A DNA stretch of 64,000 nt from Nocardioides mesophilus (GTDB lineage Bacteria > Actinomycetota > Actinomycetes > Propionibacteriales > Nocardioidaceae), in NCBI RefSeq assembly GCF_014395785.1, contig NZ_CP060713.1:3500501-3564500 (forward strand), read 5' to 3'. Under the pieces are notes generated by a model. The model was not told the origin of the DNA and ran no database searches. It saw nothing but the letters and a program-made list of their open reading frames with translations. Positions 8,846 through 15,995 of the stretch are shown here, piece after piece. Each line of letters starts with the position of its first letter. Position 1 is the stretch's first letter. The position numbers were made by a program, and so were the translations under genes.

Positions 8846-8916
8846 GTGAATCCGTGGTTGGAAGGCCGTGAATCGTGGCGATCACGCGTGCGAATCGTTG
8901 CGGACCACGGATTCCG
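8846..8916. promoter_or_regulatory. phased GAATC repeat array in a divergent promoter region
   Basis: The region between the divergent aminotransferase and amidohydrolase genes (8776-8932) has three direct copies of GTGAATC/GCGAATC starting at 8846, 8868 and 8890, exactly 22 bases apart (two helix turns). An 11-base perfect inverted repeat, GAATCCGTGGT (8848-8858) with ACCACGGATTC (8904-8914), frames them. This is the layout expected for cooperative binding of an oligomeric regulator. Which regulator binds is unknown. Confidence 0.55.
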
Positions 8917-8932
8917 TCGCCAGAATGCCGCA

Positions 8933-10576
8933 ATGACGACAGTGGACCTGCTCTTCCGGAACGGCTCGCTCTTCGACGGGGACCGGCACCGACCGGGCCG
9001 GGCGGTCGGCGTCCGCGCCGGGCGGATCACCGCGGTGGTGGCGGAGCAGGAGGCCGACGACCTCGTCGGGCGCGGGACCCGGGTCGTCGACCTGGCCGGC
9101 GGTCTGCTGCTGCCCGGCTTCCAGGACGCCCACGTGCACCCGGTGCAGGGCGGGCTCGAGCGGATCCGCTGCGACCTGTCCGAGCTCGGCACCCGCGAGG
9201 AGTACGTCGCCGCGGTGGCCGACTACGCCGCCCGGAACCCCGGCAGCGACTGGGTCTGCGGCGGCGGCTGGGCCATGCCCGCCTTCGGGGCCGGGGGGCC
9301 GACCGCGGCGCTGCTGGACGCCGTGCTGCCGGACCGGCCGGTGTTCCTGCCCAACCGGGACCATCACGGCGCCTGGGTGAACAGCGCCGCGATGCGGGCC
9401 GCCGGCATCGACCGCGGCACCCCGGACCCTGTCGACGGGCGGCTGGAGCGTGACGCCGACGGCACCCCGACCGGGACGCTGCACGAGGGCGCGATGGCGC
9501 TGGTGCAGCGGCTGGTGCCCGCGCCGGACGTGGCGGACTACGACCGGGCGCTGGCGGAGGCACAGGCCTACCTGCACAGCGTGGGGGTCACGGCCTGGCA
9601 GGACGCGATCCTCGGCGACTACGCCGGCCTGGACGACCCGGCGCCGACGTACCAGCGTGCGGTGGCGGCCGGACGGTTGACCGCCCGGGTGCGTGGCGCC
9701 CTGTGGTGGGACCGGGCCCGCGGCCTCGAGCAGGTCGTGGACCTGCTCGAGCGGCGCGAGCGGTTCACCGGCGGTCGGCTGGTGGCCGGCAGCGTCAAGG
9801 TGATGCAGGACGGCGTCGCCGAGAACTACACCGCCGCGATGACCCGGCCCTACCGGGACGGCTGCGGCGGGCACACCCACAACGCGGGACTCTCCTTCGT
9901 CGACCCGGAGCTGCTGGCCGAGGCCGTGACGCGGCTCGACGCGCACGGTTTCCAGGTGCACGTGCACGCGATCGGCGACCGGGCGGTGCGGGAGGCGCTC
10001 GACGCGGTCGCGGCCGCCCGGAGGGCCAACGGCACGACGGACGGACGACACCACCTCGCGCACCTGCAGGTCGTGCATCCCGAGGATCGGCACCGGTTCG
10101 CGGAGCTCGACGTCACCGCCACCGTGCAGCCGCTGTGGGCCGCCTACGACGAGCAGATGGTTGAGCTCACCATCCCTTTCCTGGACGAGGCGGCGGTGGC
10201 CTGGCAGTACCCGTTCGGGGACCTGGCCCGGGCCGGGGCCCGGCTGGCCGCCGGCAGCGACTGGCCGGTGTCGTCGCCGGACCCGCTGGCCGGCATCCAC
10301 GTCGCGGTGAACCGGCGGTTGCACGGCGAGACCGGCCGGGCCGGCTCCGAGGCGTTCCTGGCCGACCAGGCCCTGGGCGCGGAGCAGGCCTTCGCGGCGT
10401 ACACCAGCGGTTCGGCGCGGGTGAACCACCTCGACGAGACCGGTCGCGTGGCGCCGGGCCTGCTGGCCGACCTGGTGGTCCTCGACCGGGACCCCCTCGT
10501 CGCCCCGGCCGAGGAGATCGGCGCGGCGCGCGTCCGGGAGACCTACGTCGACGGCGAGCAGGTCTTCATCCGTTGA
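8933..10576 (+). CDS. amidohydrolase (YtcJ-like)
   Basis: Metal-dependent amidohydrolase of 547 residues. It shows the first metal site FQDAHVHP, a later VHVHAIGDRAV, an LAHLQVVHPEDR segment and the aspartate in GSDWPVSSPDPL, in the order found in YtcJ-type enzymes. No signal peptide. The ATG at 8933 matches where homology begins. It is transcribed away from the aminotransferase and shares its operator-like region, so it may be co-regulated with polyamine use. Members of this family hydrolyse varied amides and imines; the substrate cannot be told. Confidence 0.85.
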   Translation: MTTVDLLFRNGSLFDGDRHRPGRAVGVRAGRITAVVAEQEADDLVGRGTRVVDLAGGLLLPGFQDAHVHPVQGGLERIRCDLSELGTREEYVAAVADYAARNPGSDWVCGGGWAMPAFGAGGPTAALLDAVLPDRPVFLPNRDHHGAWVNSAAMRAAGIDRGTPDPVDGRLERDADGTPTGTLHEGAMALVQRLVPAPDVADYDRALAEAQAYLHSVGVTAWQDAILGDYAGLDDPAPTYQRAVAAGRLTARVRGALWWDRARGLEQVVDLLERRERFTGGRLVAGSVKVMQDGVAENYTAAMTRPYRDGCGGHTHNAGLSFVDPELLAEAVTRLDAHGFQVHVHAIGDRAVREALDAVAAARRANGTTDGRHHLAHLQVVHPEDRHRFAELDVTATVQPLWAAYDEQMVELTIPFLDEAAVAWQYPFGDLARAGARLAAGSDWPVSSPDPLAGIHVAVNRRLHGETGRAGSEAFLADQALGAEQAFAAYTSGSARVNHLDETGRVAPGLLADLVVLDRDPLVAPAEEIGAARVRETYVDGEQVFIR

Positions 10577-10798
10577 GGACCGCCCGGCGCGGGCTCGGGC
10601 CCGGTGGCCGGTGACCGGTGACCGGTGACTAGTGAGGGGAGCATGCCAACAGCCCCGAACCGTGGAAACCGGACCCCCTGACGGTGGTGGCGGGGGAGGG
10701 CGGGTACCCCCGATCGGGGAGCGACGGACGCCTCCACGCTGCTTACTCTTGCTGAGCAAGGGGAAGCGTGACCACGCCGGGTGCATAGGGGAGCAGAC
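10577..10798 (+). promoter_or_regulatory. intergenic region with tandem CCGGTGA and two palindromes
   Basis: This 222-base gap holds three tandem copies of CCGGTGA (10608-10628), the palindrome CCCCGATCGGGG (10708-10719) and the palindrome CTTGCT-G-AGCAAG (10748-10760) about 40 bases before the start of the Tat-exported protein. The second palindrome is well placed for an operator; the two LuxR-type regulators in the facing operon are obvious candidates to bind it, by inference only. Confidence 0.4.
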
Positions 10799-11326
10799 AT
10801 GGGTGGGGACCAGCCGGACAACATCGACGACAACATCGAGCGGCGCTCGTTCCTGAAGCGCGCGGCCGTCGTGGCGGGCGTGACCGTCTGGTCCGCGCCG
10901 ACGGTGCAGTCGCTGACCGCGCCGGCGTTCGCGACCGGCACGGCTTCGTGCGCGCCGGGGCGGGTCATCCGGTTCAAGTACGACGTGGGGACGAACTCGT
11001 TCGACAGCGGCGCCGCCGGTGGCGGGGGGGCCAGCTGGTGCCTGCCGGACGGGTACGCCGACGCCGACCACTCCATCTTCGGCTCCGACAGCACGGGGTG
11101 CGCGGTGGTGGAGGGGACGTCGTACTGCGTCACGGTCGCGATCTCCGCCGACGGCAAGACCGCCCAGGTCACGGTGCCCGCGGGGGCCGTGATCGAGGGT
11201 CTCCAGGCGAAGGCCGGAGCCTCCTTCAACGGCGAGTGCGGGGACATGGACTACCAGACCTCGAACACGGCGGTCGTGCAGATCACCAAGCAGATCTCCT
11301 ACGTCGCCGGAGTCATCTGCGTCTGA
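10799..11326 (+). CDS. Tat-exported small cysteine-containing protein, function unknown
   Basis: 175-residue protein that I do not recognise. The N-terminus is a clear Tat signal: ERRSFLKR at about residue 15, a hydrophobic VVAGVTVW stretch and a cleavage-like APAFA-TG near residue 41. The mature part is small, glycine-, serine- and threonine-rich, and has six cysteines, which suggests disulfides outside the cell. ATG 10799 has AGGGGAG five bases upstream; a GTG at 10781 is less likely. It ends 28 bases inside the convergent HPr-kinase-like gene. Its place opposite the HPr-kinase/PqqD genes makes it a candidate client of that module. Confidence 0.72.
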   Translation: MGGDQPDNIDDNIERRSFLKRAAVVAGVTVWSAPTVQSLTAPAFATGTASCAPGRVIRFKYDVGTNSFDSGAAGGGGASWCLPDGYADADHSIFGSDSTGCAVVEGTSYCVTVAISADGKTAQVTVPAGAVIEGLQAKAGASFNGECGDMDYQTSNTAVVQITKQISYVAGVICV

Positions 11327-12231
11327 GCTCGCGGCTCGCCCACGGCGACGCCTCGGGGCGGTCTTCCCCCCGCCGCCCGGCCGGGGTGGTGGGCGAGCCC
11401 GCGGACACGGTCCACCAGCGCGGAGTCGGGCACCGCACCGACCGCGCCGGCGGGCACCTCGGTGAGCACGGCAGCGAGCATCCTGAGGGCGCTGCCGGCG
11501 CCGAGGGTGTCGGCGTTGACCACTGATCCGAAGCCCGCCTGCACCGCGAGGGCCGGCCGGATCCGCTCCGCGTCCTCTGCGGTCCGGAGCACCCAGGATC
11601 CCAGGCGGACCGCTCGGGTCGGCCGGCTGCGGTCGACCAGCTCGAGCGCATCCACGTCGAGCAGGTGACTGCGCGCGGTGCGCAGGTCGAGGCCCTCGGC
11701 CAGCAGGCGCTCCTGGTGCAGCAGCAGACGGCCGTGCCAGACCTCCGGCAGCAGCACCGCGGTGCTCCCGCGCACGACGGCCGTGGCTCGCACGGCGAGC
11801 AGACCCACGGTGTCGGGATGCCCGGCCGAGTCCAGGAGGTCGAGCAGGTCGGCCAGCAGCCGTTCGGGTTCGCGGCGCCGGGCGACGACCTCGTGGTCGC
11901 GGTAGACGAGGTGCAGGCCGCGCCGCGGGGCCGCCGTCCGGTCCGCGACGGCCAGCTCCACGGAGAAGTGCGCGGGCACCACGCCGTCCAGAGTGGGCAC
12001 CCTCCTGGGCCGCAGCAGACCTTCCACGACCGAGTCGGCGCTCTCGTCACCGGTGGTCCGGACCCCGACGACGCGCTGGCCGACCCGGACCGCCCTGGTC
12101 GGCCGCCACACCCGGGACCGGTCGAGCCGCGCCAGGCAGGGCGTCCGTCGCTGCGGGGCGATCCTCAGGCCAGATGCAGTCTCCGGGACCGGTCGCGGCC
12201 CGGCCGCGCGGGCCCCGGACGTCGACGTCAC
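11299..12231 (-). CDS. degenerate HPr-kinase-like protein lacking the P-loop
   Basis: 310-residue protein with no certain family match. Its middle third lines up by eye with the HPr-kinase-like protein two genes upstream: the segment AVVRGSTAVLLPE (about 151-163) matches AVRAGLTLLLPG there. Where that protein has GDQERGKTT, this one has EVWHGRLLL, so the ATP-binding lysine and threonine are absent. I infer a non-catalytic paralogue, perhaps a partner or binding subunit. GTG start overlaps the PqqD-like stop (GTGA). It is the last gene of the 13-gene minus-strand operon and overlaps the convergent Tat-exported protein gene by 28 bases. Confidence 0.6.
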   Translation of the reverse strand: MTSTSGARAAGPRPVPETASGLRIAPQRRTPCLARLDRSRVWRPTRAVRVGQRVVGVRTTGDESADSVVEGLLRPRRVPTLDGVVPAHFSVELAVADRTAAPRRGLHLVYRDHEVVARRREPERLLADLLDLLDSAGHPDTVGLLAVRATAVVRGSTAVLLPEVWHGRLLLHQERLLAEGLDLRTARSHLLDVDALELVDRSRPTRAVRLGSWVLRTAEDAERIRPALAVQAGFGSVVNADTLGAGSALRMLAAVLTEVPAGAVGAVPDSALVDRVRGLAHHPGRAAGGRPPRGVAVGEPRAQTQMTPAT

Positions 12232-12527
12232 GAGCCGGCCACCCGGTCGACCAGGTCGAGGTCGAGGAGCCGGTCCGCGAACGCGGTGACGTCGGCGTGC
12301 ACGTCGGAGCTGCGCCCGCCGAAGACCCGGGCCAGCTCGTCGCTCACCTCGCCGAGGGTGGTGACGCCGTCGAGCGCCGCCCAGATCAGGCTGCCCACCG
12401 GGTCCAGCAGGTGCAGGCTTCCGCTGCGGCTGTCGTAGACCACGGTCTCGCCGTCCACCTCGACCTCCTCCACGATCGGCGTGCCGTGCCGGCGGAGCAC
12501 CAGCGCGTCGTCCGGGACAGGTGACAT
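12228..12527 (-). CDS. PqqD-like peptide-binding protein (copy 1)
   Basis: 99-residue protein of the PqqD family, a winged-helix fold that in other systems binds a leader peptide and presents it to a modifying enzyme. Visible marks are a beta-rich start (ETVVYDSRSGSLHLLDPVG) followed by IWAALDGVTTLGEVSDELA and a C-terminal helix. ATG start shares one base with the upstream HPr-kinase-like stop (TGATG) and the stop overlaps the next GTG, so the three are translated together. The partner is presumably one of the two kinase-like proteins; what peptide it binds is unknown. Confidence 0.8.
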   Translation of the reverse strand: MSPVPDDALVLRRHGTPIVEEVEVDGETVVYDSRSGSLHLLDPVGSLIWAALDGVTTLGEVSDELARVFGGRSSDVHADVTAFADRLLDLDLVDRVAGS

Positions 12528-13516
12528 CACAGCTCCCTCATCAACGTCTGGCTGACCAGGCCCTCGATCGCCTCGACGGCACCGTCGAGGTCTCCGATGC
12601 GCAGCCGCACGACGTCGGCTCCGCGGACCAGGTCGGCGGCCACCCGGAGGTTCCGGGCGGGGTGCTCCTCGAAGTGGAAGCTGCACAGCGCCAGGTCGCG
12701 CACCGCCTCGGCCGCGCTCAGGCGGATCGACTCCGTGCGGCTGCCCGCGAGGAAATGGGGGAAGACGATCAGTCGCGGCGGACGCGCGGGTCCGCGTGCC
12801 ACGTTGGCGCCCAGCTGTCGGGCGGGCACCTGGCACTGGTCGTTGGGCGTCGTGCTCCCCGGAGGCGGGGACGGCAGGCCGCAGTCGCGGAACAGTCCCC
12901 AGGACCCCGGGTCGAGGCTGAGCGCCTTGGGGAACAGCTCGACGTGCAGGGTGGCGGGGTGCACCGCGGTCGCCTCGTCGGTGACGTAGTCGTAGCCCTC
13001 CCGCAGCAGACCGGCCACCGTCGTGGTCTTGCCGCGTTCCTGGTCGCCCGGCAGCAGCAGCGTGAGGCCGGCGCGGACCGCGGCTGCCGCGTGGAAGACC
13101 ACGTGGGTGCTCGAGGTGCTGTCGATCATGCGCTGGTTCACGTGCCAGGCGAGGAACCGCACCAGGGTCCGCGGGTCGGAGGCGACCCGCACCCGTCGGT
13201 CGTCGAAGTACAACGCGTACGGCGGCCCCTGCGGCGAGCCGAGCAACCGGTAGCAGGGCAGCTCGCCGTGCCGGTGCGCCCGCACCCGCAGCGAGGAGGT
13301 GATCGGCCCGAGCAGCTCGTCGAGACCGCTCGGCTCGCAGAGCACCTCGAAGGAGTGGCCGCCGGCCCGACACTCCCCGCTGCGCCAGCTCCAGTGGCGC
13401 CTGTCGAGCTCGTGCACCGGTGCGAGACTGGGAAAGCCCGGGTCGGCGGCGACCCCCGGGTGCGGACCCGGACGTCGGATCCGCCCCCGACGGGCCTCAG
13501 ACGTCGAGGGGCTCAC
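12527..13516 (-). CDS. HPr-kinase-like protein (HprK-related)
   Basis: 329-residue protein with the HPr kinase/phosphorylase type of nucleotide site: GDQERGKTT at residues 157-165, preceded by VVFHAAAAVRAGLTLLLP, where the histidine matches the conserved HprK histidine region. The rest is divergent, and no HPr protein is encoded nearby, so carbon control is unlikely. Related kinases occur next to PqqD-like and nucleotidyltransferase genes in exopolysaccharide and lasso-peptide loci, which is the arrangement here. The GTG start at 13516 overlaps the upstream LuxR gene by 20 bases; later starts near residue 34 are possible. Confidence 0.72.
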   Translation of the reverse strand: MSPSTSEARRGRIRRPGPHPGVAADPGFPSLAPVHELDRRHWSWRSGECRAGGHSFEVLCEPSGLDELLGPITSSLRVRAHRHGELPCYRLLGSPQGPPYALYFDDRRVRVASDPRTLVRFLAWHVNQRMIDSTSSTHVVFHAAAAVRAGLTLLLPGDQERGKTTTVAGLLREGYDYVTDEATAVHPATLHVELFPKALSLDPGSWGLFRDCGLPSPPPGSTTPNDQCQVPARQLGANVARGPARPPRLIVFPHFLAGSRTESIRLSAAEAVRDLALCSFHFEEHPARNLRVAADLVRGADVVRLRIGDLDGAVEAIEGLVSQTLMREL

Positions 13517-14174
13517 GACGGTCGACCTCGACCTCGACCGCGACCTCGAACCCGATCTCGTTGGCCAGCGCCGCCGCCTCGACCCGTGAGCGCACGCCGA
13601 GCTTCGTCAGCACGTGCCGGATGTGCGTCTTCGCGGTCTCCGGCGCGATGTCGAGCGTCCGGGCGATCTCGGTCTGGTCGCAGCCCGCGCCGAGCAGCGC
13701 CAGCACCTGGCGCTCGCGTTGGCTGAGTCGCTCGACGGCCGGTCGGCTGTGCGGACCACGGCGCTGCCGGTCGATGAGACCGTGCAGCACGCCGACGAGC
13801 AACGTGGTGGAGACGTACATGTCGCCCTCGGCGACCGTGCGGCACGCCCGCACGACCCCGGGCAGCCCCTCCCGGTGGGAGACCACGGCATCTGCCCGCG
13901 CCTCCACCAGCTCCAGGGCTCCCGGCTGGCTGTCGGTCAGGAAGATGCTCCGGGTCCGCGACTCGTGCAACGCCTCGCAGAGCTGGCGCAGCGCGTGCGA
14001 GGGCAGCTGGACGTCGACGACGGTGAGGTCCGGGTGCGCCCGGGCGACGACCGCCAGGCACTGGGCCGCGCTGGTCACCGGCTCGATGACCGAGCCGGCG
14101 AACTCGCGGCCGAGAGCCAGTCGCAGACCGAGCAGGACGATGGGGCGGTCGGCCGCCACGGCGATACGCATCAT
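13497..14174 (-). CDS. LuxR-family response-regulator-like protein (1)
   Basis: 225-residue transcription regulator. The N-terminal half looks like a receiver domain, with a candidate phosphoacceptor in LTVVDVQLP near residue 53. The C-terminal half is a LuxR-type helix-turn-helix, LSQRERQVLALLGAGCDQTEIARTL followed by ETAKTHIRHVLTKLGV. The ATG at 14174 overlaps the stop of the next LuxR gene (ATGA). There is no histidine kinase nearby. It is co-transcribed with the HPr-kinase-like and PqqD genes and probably controls this locus or the facing exported protein (inferred). Confidence 0.85.
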   Translation of the reverse strand: MMRIAVAADRPIVLLGLRLALGREFAGSVIEPVTSAAQCLAVVARAHPDLTVVDVQLPSHALRQLCEALHESRTRSIFLTDSQPGALELVEARADAVVSHREGLPGVVRACRTVAEGDMYVSTTLLVGVLHGLIDRQRRGPHSRPAVERLSQRERQVLALLGAGCDQTEIARTLDIAPETAKTHIRHVLTKLGVRSRVEAAALANEIGFEVAVEVEVDRREPLDV

Positions 14175-14797
14175 GCCCCTGTCCTCGCCTCGACCCCGAG
14201 GGCGCGCAGGTCCTGCAGTCGCGAGCGCATGATGCCGCTCCCGCGGGCAAGGGCTGCGGCTGCGTGTCGGTTCGTGACGTCGAGCTTGGTCAGCGAGTGC
14301 TGCACGTGTGCGCGGGCCGTGTGCGGACTGATCCGCAACCGGTCCGCGATCTCGTCGTCGTGGTCGCCCAGGGCGACCAGCGCGATCACCTCGCGCTCCC
14401 GCTCGGTGAGCTCCACGAAGGGGTCGTCGACGACCGGGCCGCCGAGGTGCGGCGTCGGCCGCCCCTCGACGAGGCTGCGGATCGCCTGCGCGAAGGTGGG
14501 TTGCGGGCTGTCCCAGCTGACCACCGCGGTGGCGCTGACGGCCCGGCCCAACGCGATCGTCCAGGGTTCGACCGCGTCCACGAGCAGCAGCGTCGGCAGC
14601 TTCCACGGCTGGGTCTGCTTGGCGAGGTCCTGCGCGGTGAACCGTTGCCCGCGCGGCAGTGCGATCACGATCGCCACCGACGAGTGCAACGGCGCGGCCA
14701 CCGGGGTCAGGTGCAGACTCTCGAGGGTCAGCGCCAGGCAGTCGGCCTCCAGGGTCGACCACGGGGCCACGACCACGGACGGTTTCTTGGTTCTCAT
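14171..14797 (-). CDS. LuxR-family regulator with degenerate receiver (2)
   Basis: 208-residue regulator. The C-terminal helix-turn-helix is clear (LTEREREVIALVALGDHDDEIADRL, then TARAHVQHSLTKLDV). The N-terminal 120 residues have receiver-like length and strands, but the strand after which the phosphoacceptor should sit reads LPTLLLVDAVEPW and the acidic pocket is not evident, so it may not be phosphorylated. ATG start one base after the DegT stop; its stop overlaps the LuxR 1 start. A pair of unlike LuxR proteins translated together suggests they may act as heteromers. Confidence 0.82.
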   Translation of the reverse strand: MRTKKPSVVVAPWSTLEADCLALTLESLHLTPVAAPLHSSVAIVIALPRGQRFTAQDLAKQTQPWKLPTLLLVDAVEPWTIALGRAVSATAVVSWDSPQPTFAQAIRSLVEGRPTPHLGGPVVDDPFVELTEREREVIALVALGDHDDEIADRLRISPHTARAHVQHSLTKLDVTNRHAAAALARGSGIMRSRLQDLRALGVEARTGA

Positions 14798-14798
14798 C

Positions 14799-15995
14799 TC
14801 ACGTCACATCCCCCTCGGTGGCACGGATCTGGTCGGCGTGCCGGGCGATGCGTGCCACCGCGTCGCGCATCCCGGTCATCTGCTGGTCGGTCATGTGGGA
14901 CCACAGCGGCAGCGAGAGCACGCGCTGGGACATCTCCTCGGTCACAGGGAGGTCCCGCTGCGGAAGGTGCCGGTAGGCACGCTGCTCGTGGATGCTCGGG
15001 CTGTAGTAGCGCCGGGTGTCGATGCCCTCCGCGTCGAGTGCCCGGGCGAACCCGGGCACGTCCAGCCCCAGCACGTCCGGGTCGACCACCACCGTCAGGT
15101 CCTTGTACGTCGAGACGTCCCCCTCCTCGACGACGGGGCGGCTGAGCCCCCGCAGGTCCGCGAGCCCGGACCAGAAGTCGTCGACGAGCTCGTTGCGTCG
15201 CGCGACGTGCTCGTCGAGGAACCGCAGGGAGTGCAGCCCGATGGCGGCGTGCAGCTCCGACATCCGCGCGTTCAGGCCGGCGAAGAGGCAGTCGTAGTCG
15301 CCGGGGTTGCCGTAGTTGCGGCCGAGGCGGACGGTTTCGGCGAGCCCCGCGTCGTTGGTCGCGACCAGGCCGCCCTCGCCGGCCACCATCACCTTGGTCG
15401 GGCTGAGGCTGAAGACCTCGGCCGTGCCGAAGCCGCCCACGGGACGGCCCGCCCGGCTCGATCCCAGGCCGTGGGCGGCGTCGAAGACGAGAGGGACGCC
15501 GGCCTCGCGCGCCACCTCCTCGAGCGCCTCCGTGCGGCACGGTGTGCCGTAGATGTGCGTCGCGGTGATCGCGGACGCCCCGTCGACCCCGGCCCAGACC
15601 TCGTCGGGGTCGACGCACAGCGTGCCGGCCTCGATGTCGACGAAGCGGGGTTCCGCCCCCGCCCACATCACGGCGTGCGCACTGGCCGAGAACGTGAAGC
15701 TCGGCATCACGACGGCGTCGTGGACGCCGAGCGCCTGCAGGGTCAGCGCCAGCCCGCTGGTGCAGCTGCTCACGGCGACCACGTGCGCGACGCCGAGACG
15801 CTCCGCGACACGCTCCTCCAGCTCGGCCACCGTCGGCCCGCTCGTGAGCAGTCCCGACTCCAGGATCTGTCCCAGCCTCCGCTCCAGCGCGGGAAGGTCG
15901 GGCAGGGTCGGTCGCATCAGGGCTAGGCCCTCGGGGAACGCCGGGGTCCCTCCGAGCGTCGCGGGTGCGTCGGCACTCTTCTGCAGGATCGTCAC
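14799..15995 (-). CDS. DegT/DnrJ/EryC1 family sugar aminotransferase
   Basis: 398-residue PLP enzyme that transaminates nucleotide-linked keto sugars. The PLP lysine is in VFSLSPTKVMVAGEGG, the aspartate in LVFDAAHGLGSS, and the N-terminal half shows SSCTSGLALTLQALGV. The GTG start at 15995 has GAGGAG upstream and overlaps the upstream stop (GTGA). It could act on the keto product of the CapD/PglF-like dehydratase in the same operon. A second DegT protein at 43.4 kb competes for that role, so the assignment is open. Confidence 0.85.
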   Translation of the reverse strand: MTILQKSADAPATLGGTPAFPEGLALMRPTLPDLPALERRLGQILESGLLTSGPTVAELEERVAERLGVAHVVAVSSCTSGLALTLQALGVHDAVVMPSFTFSASAHAVMWAGAEPRFVDIEAGTLCVDPDEVWAGVDGASAITATHIYGTPCRTEALEEVAREAGVPLVFDAAHGLGSSRAGRPVGGFGTAEVFSLSPTKVMVAGEGGLVATNDAGLAETVRLGRNYGNPGDYDCLFAGLNARMSELHAAIGLHSLRFLDEHVARRNELVDDFWSGLADLRGLSRPVVEEGDVSTYKDLTVVVDPDVLGLDVPGFARALDAEGIDTRRYYSPSIHEQRAYRHLPQRDLPVTEEMSQRVLSLPLWSHMTDQQMTGMRDAVARIARHADQIRATEGDVT

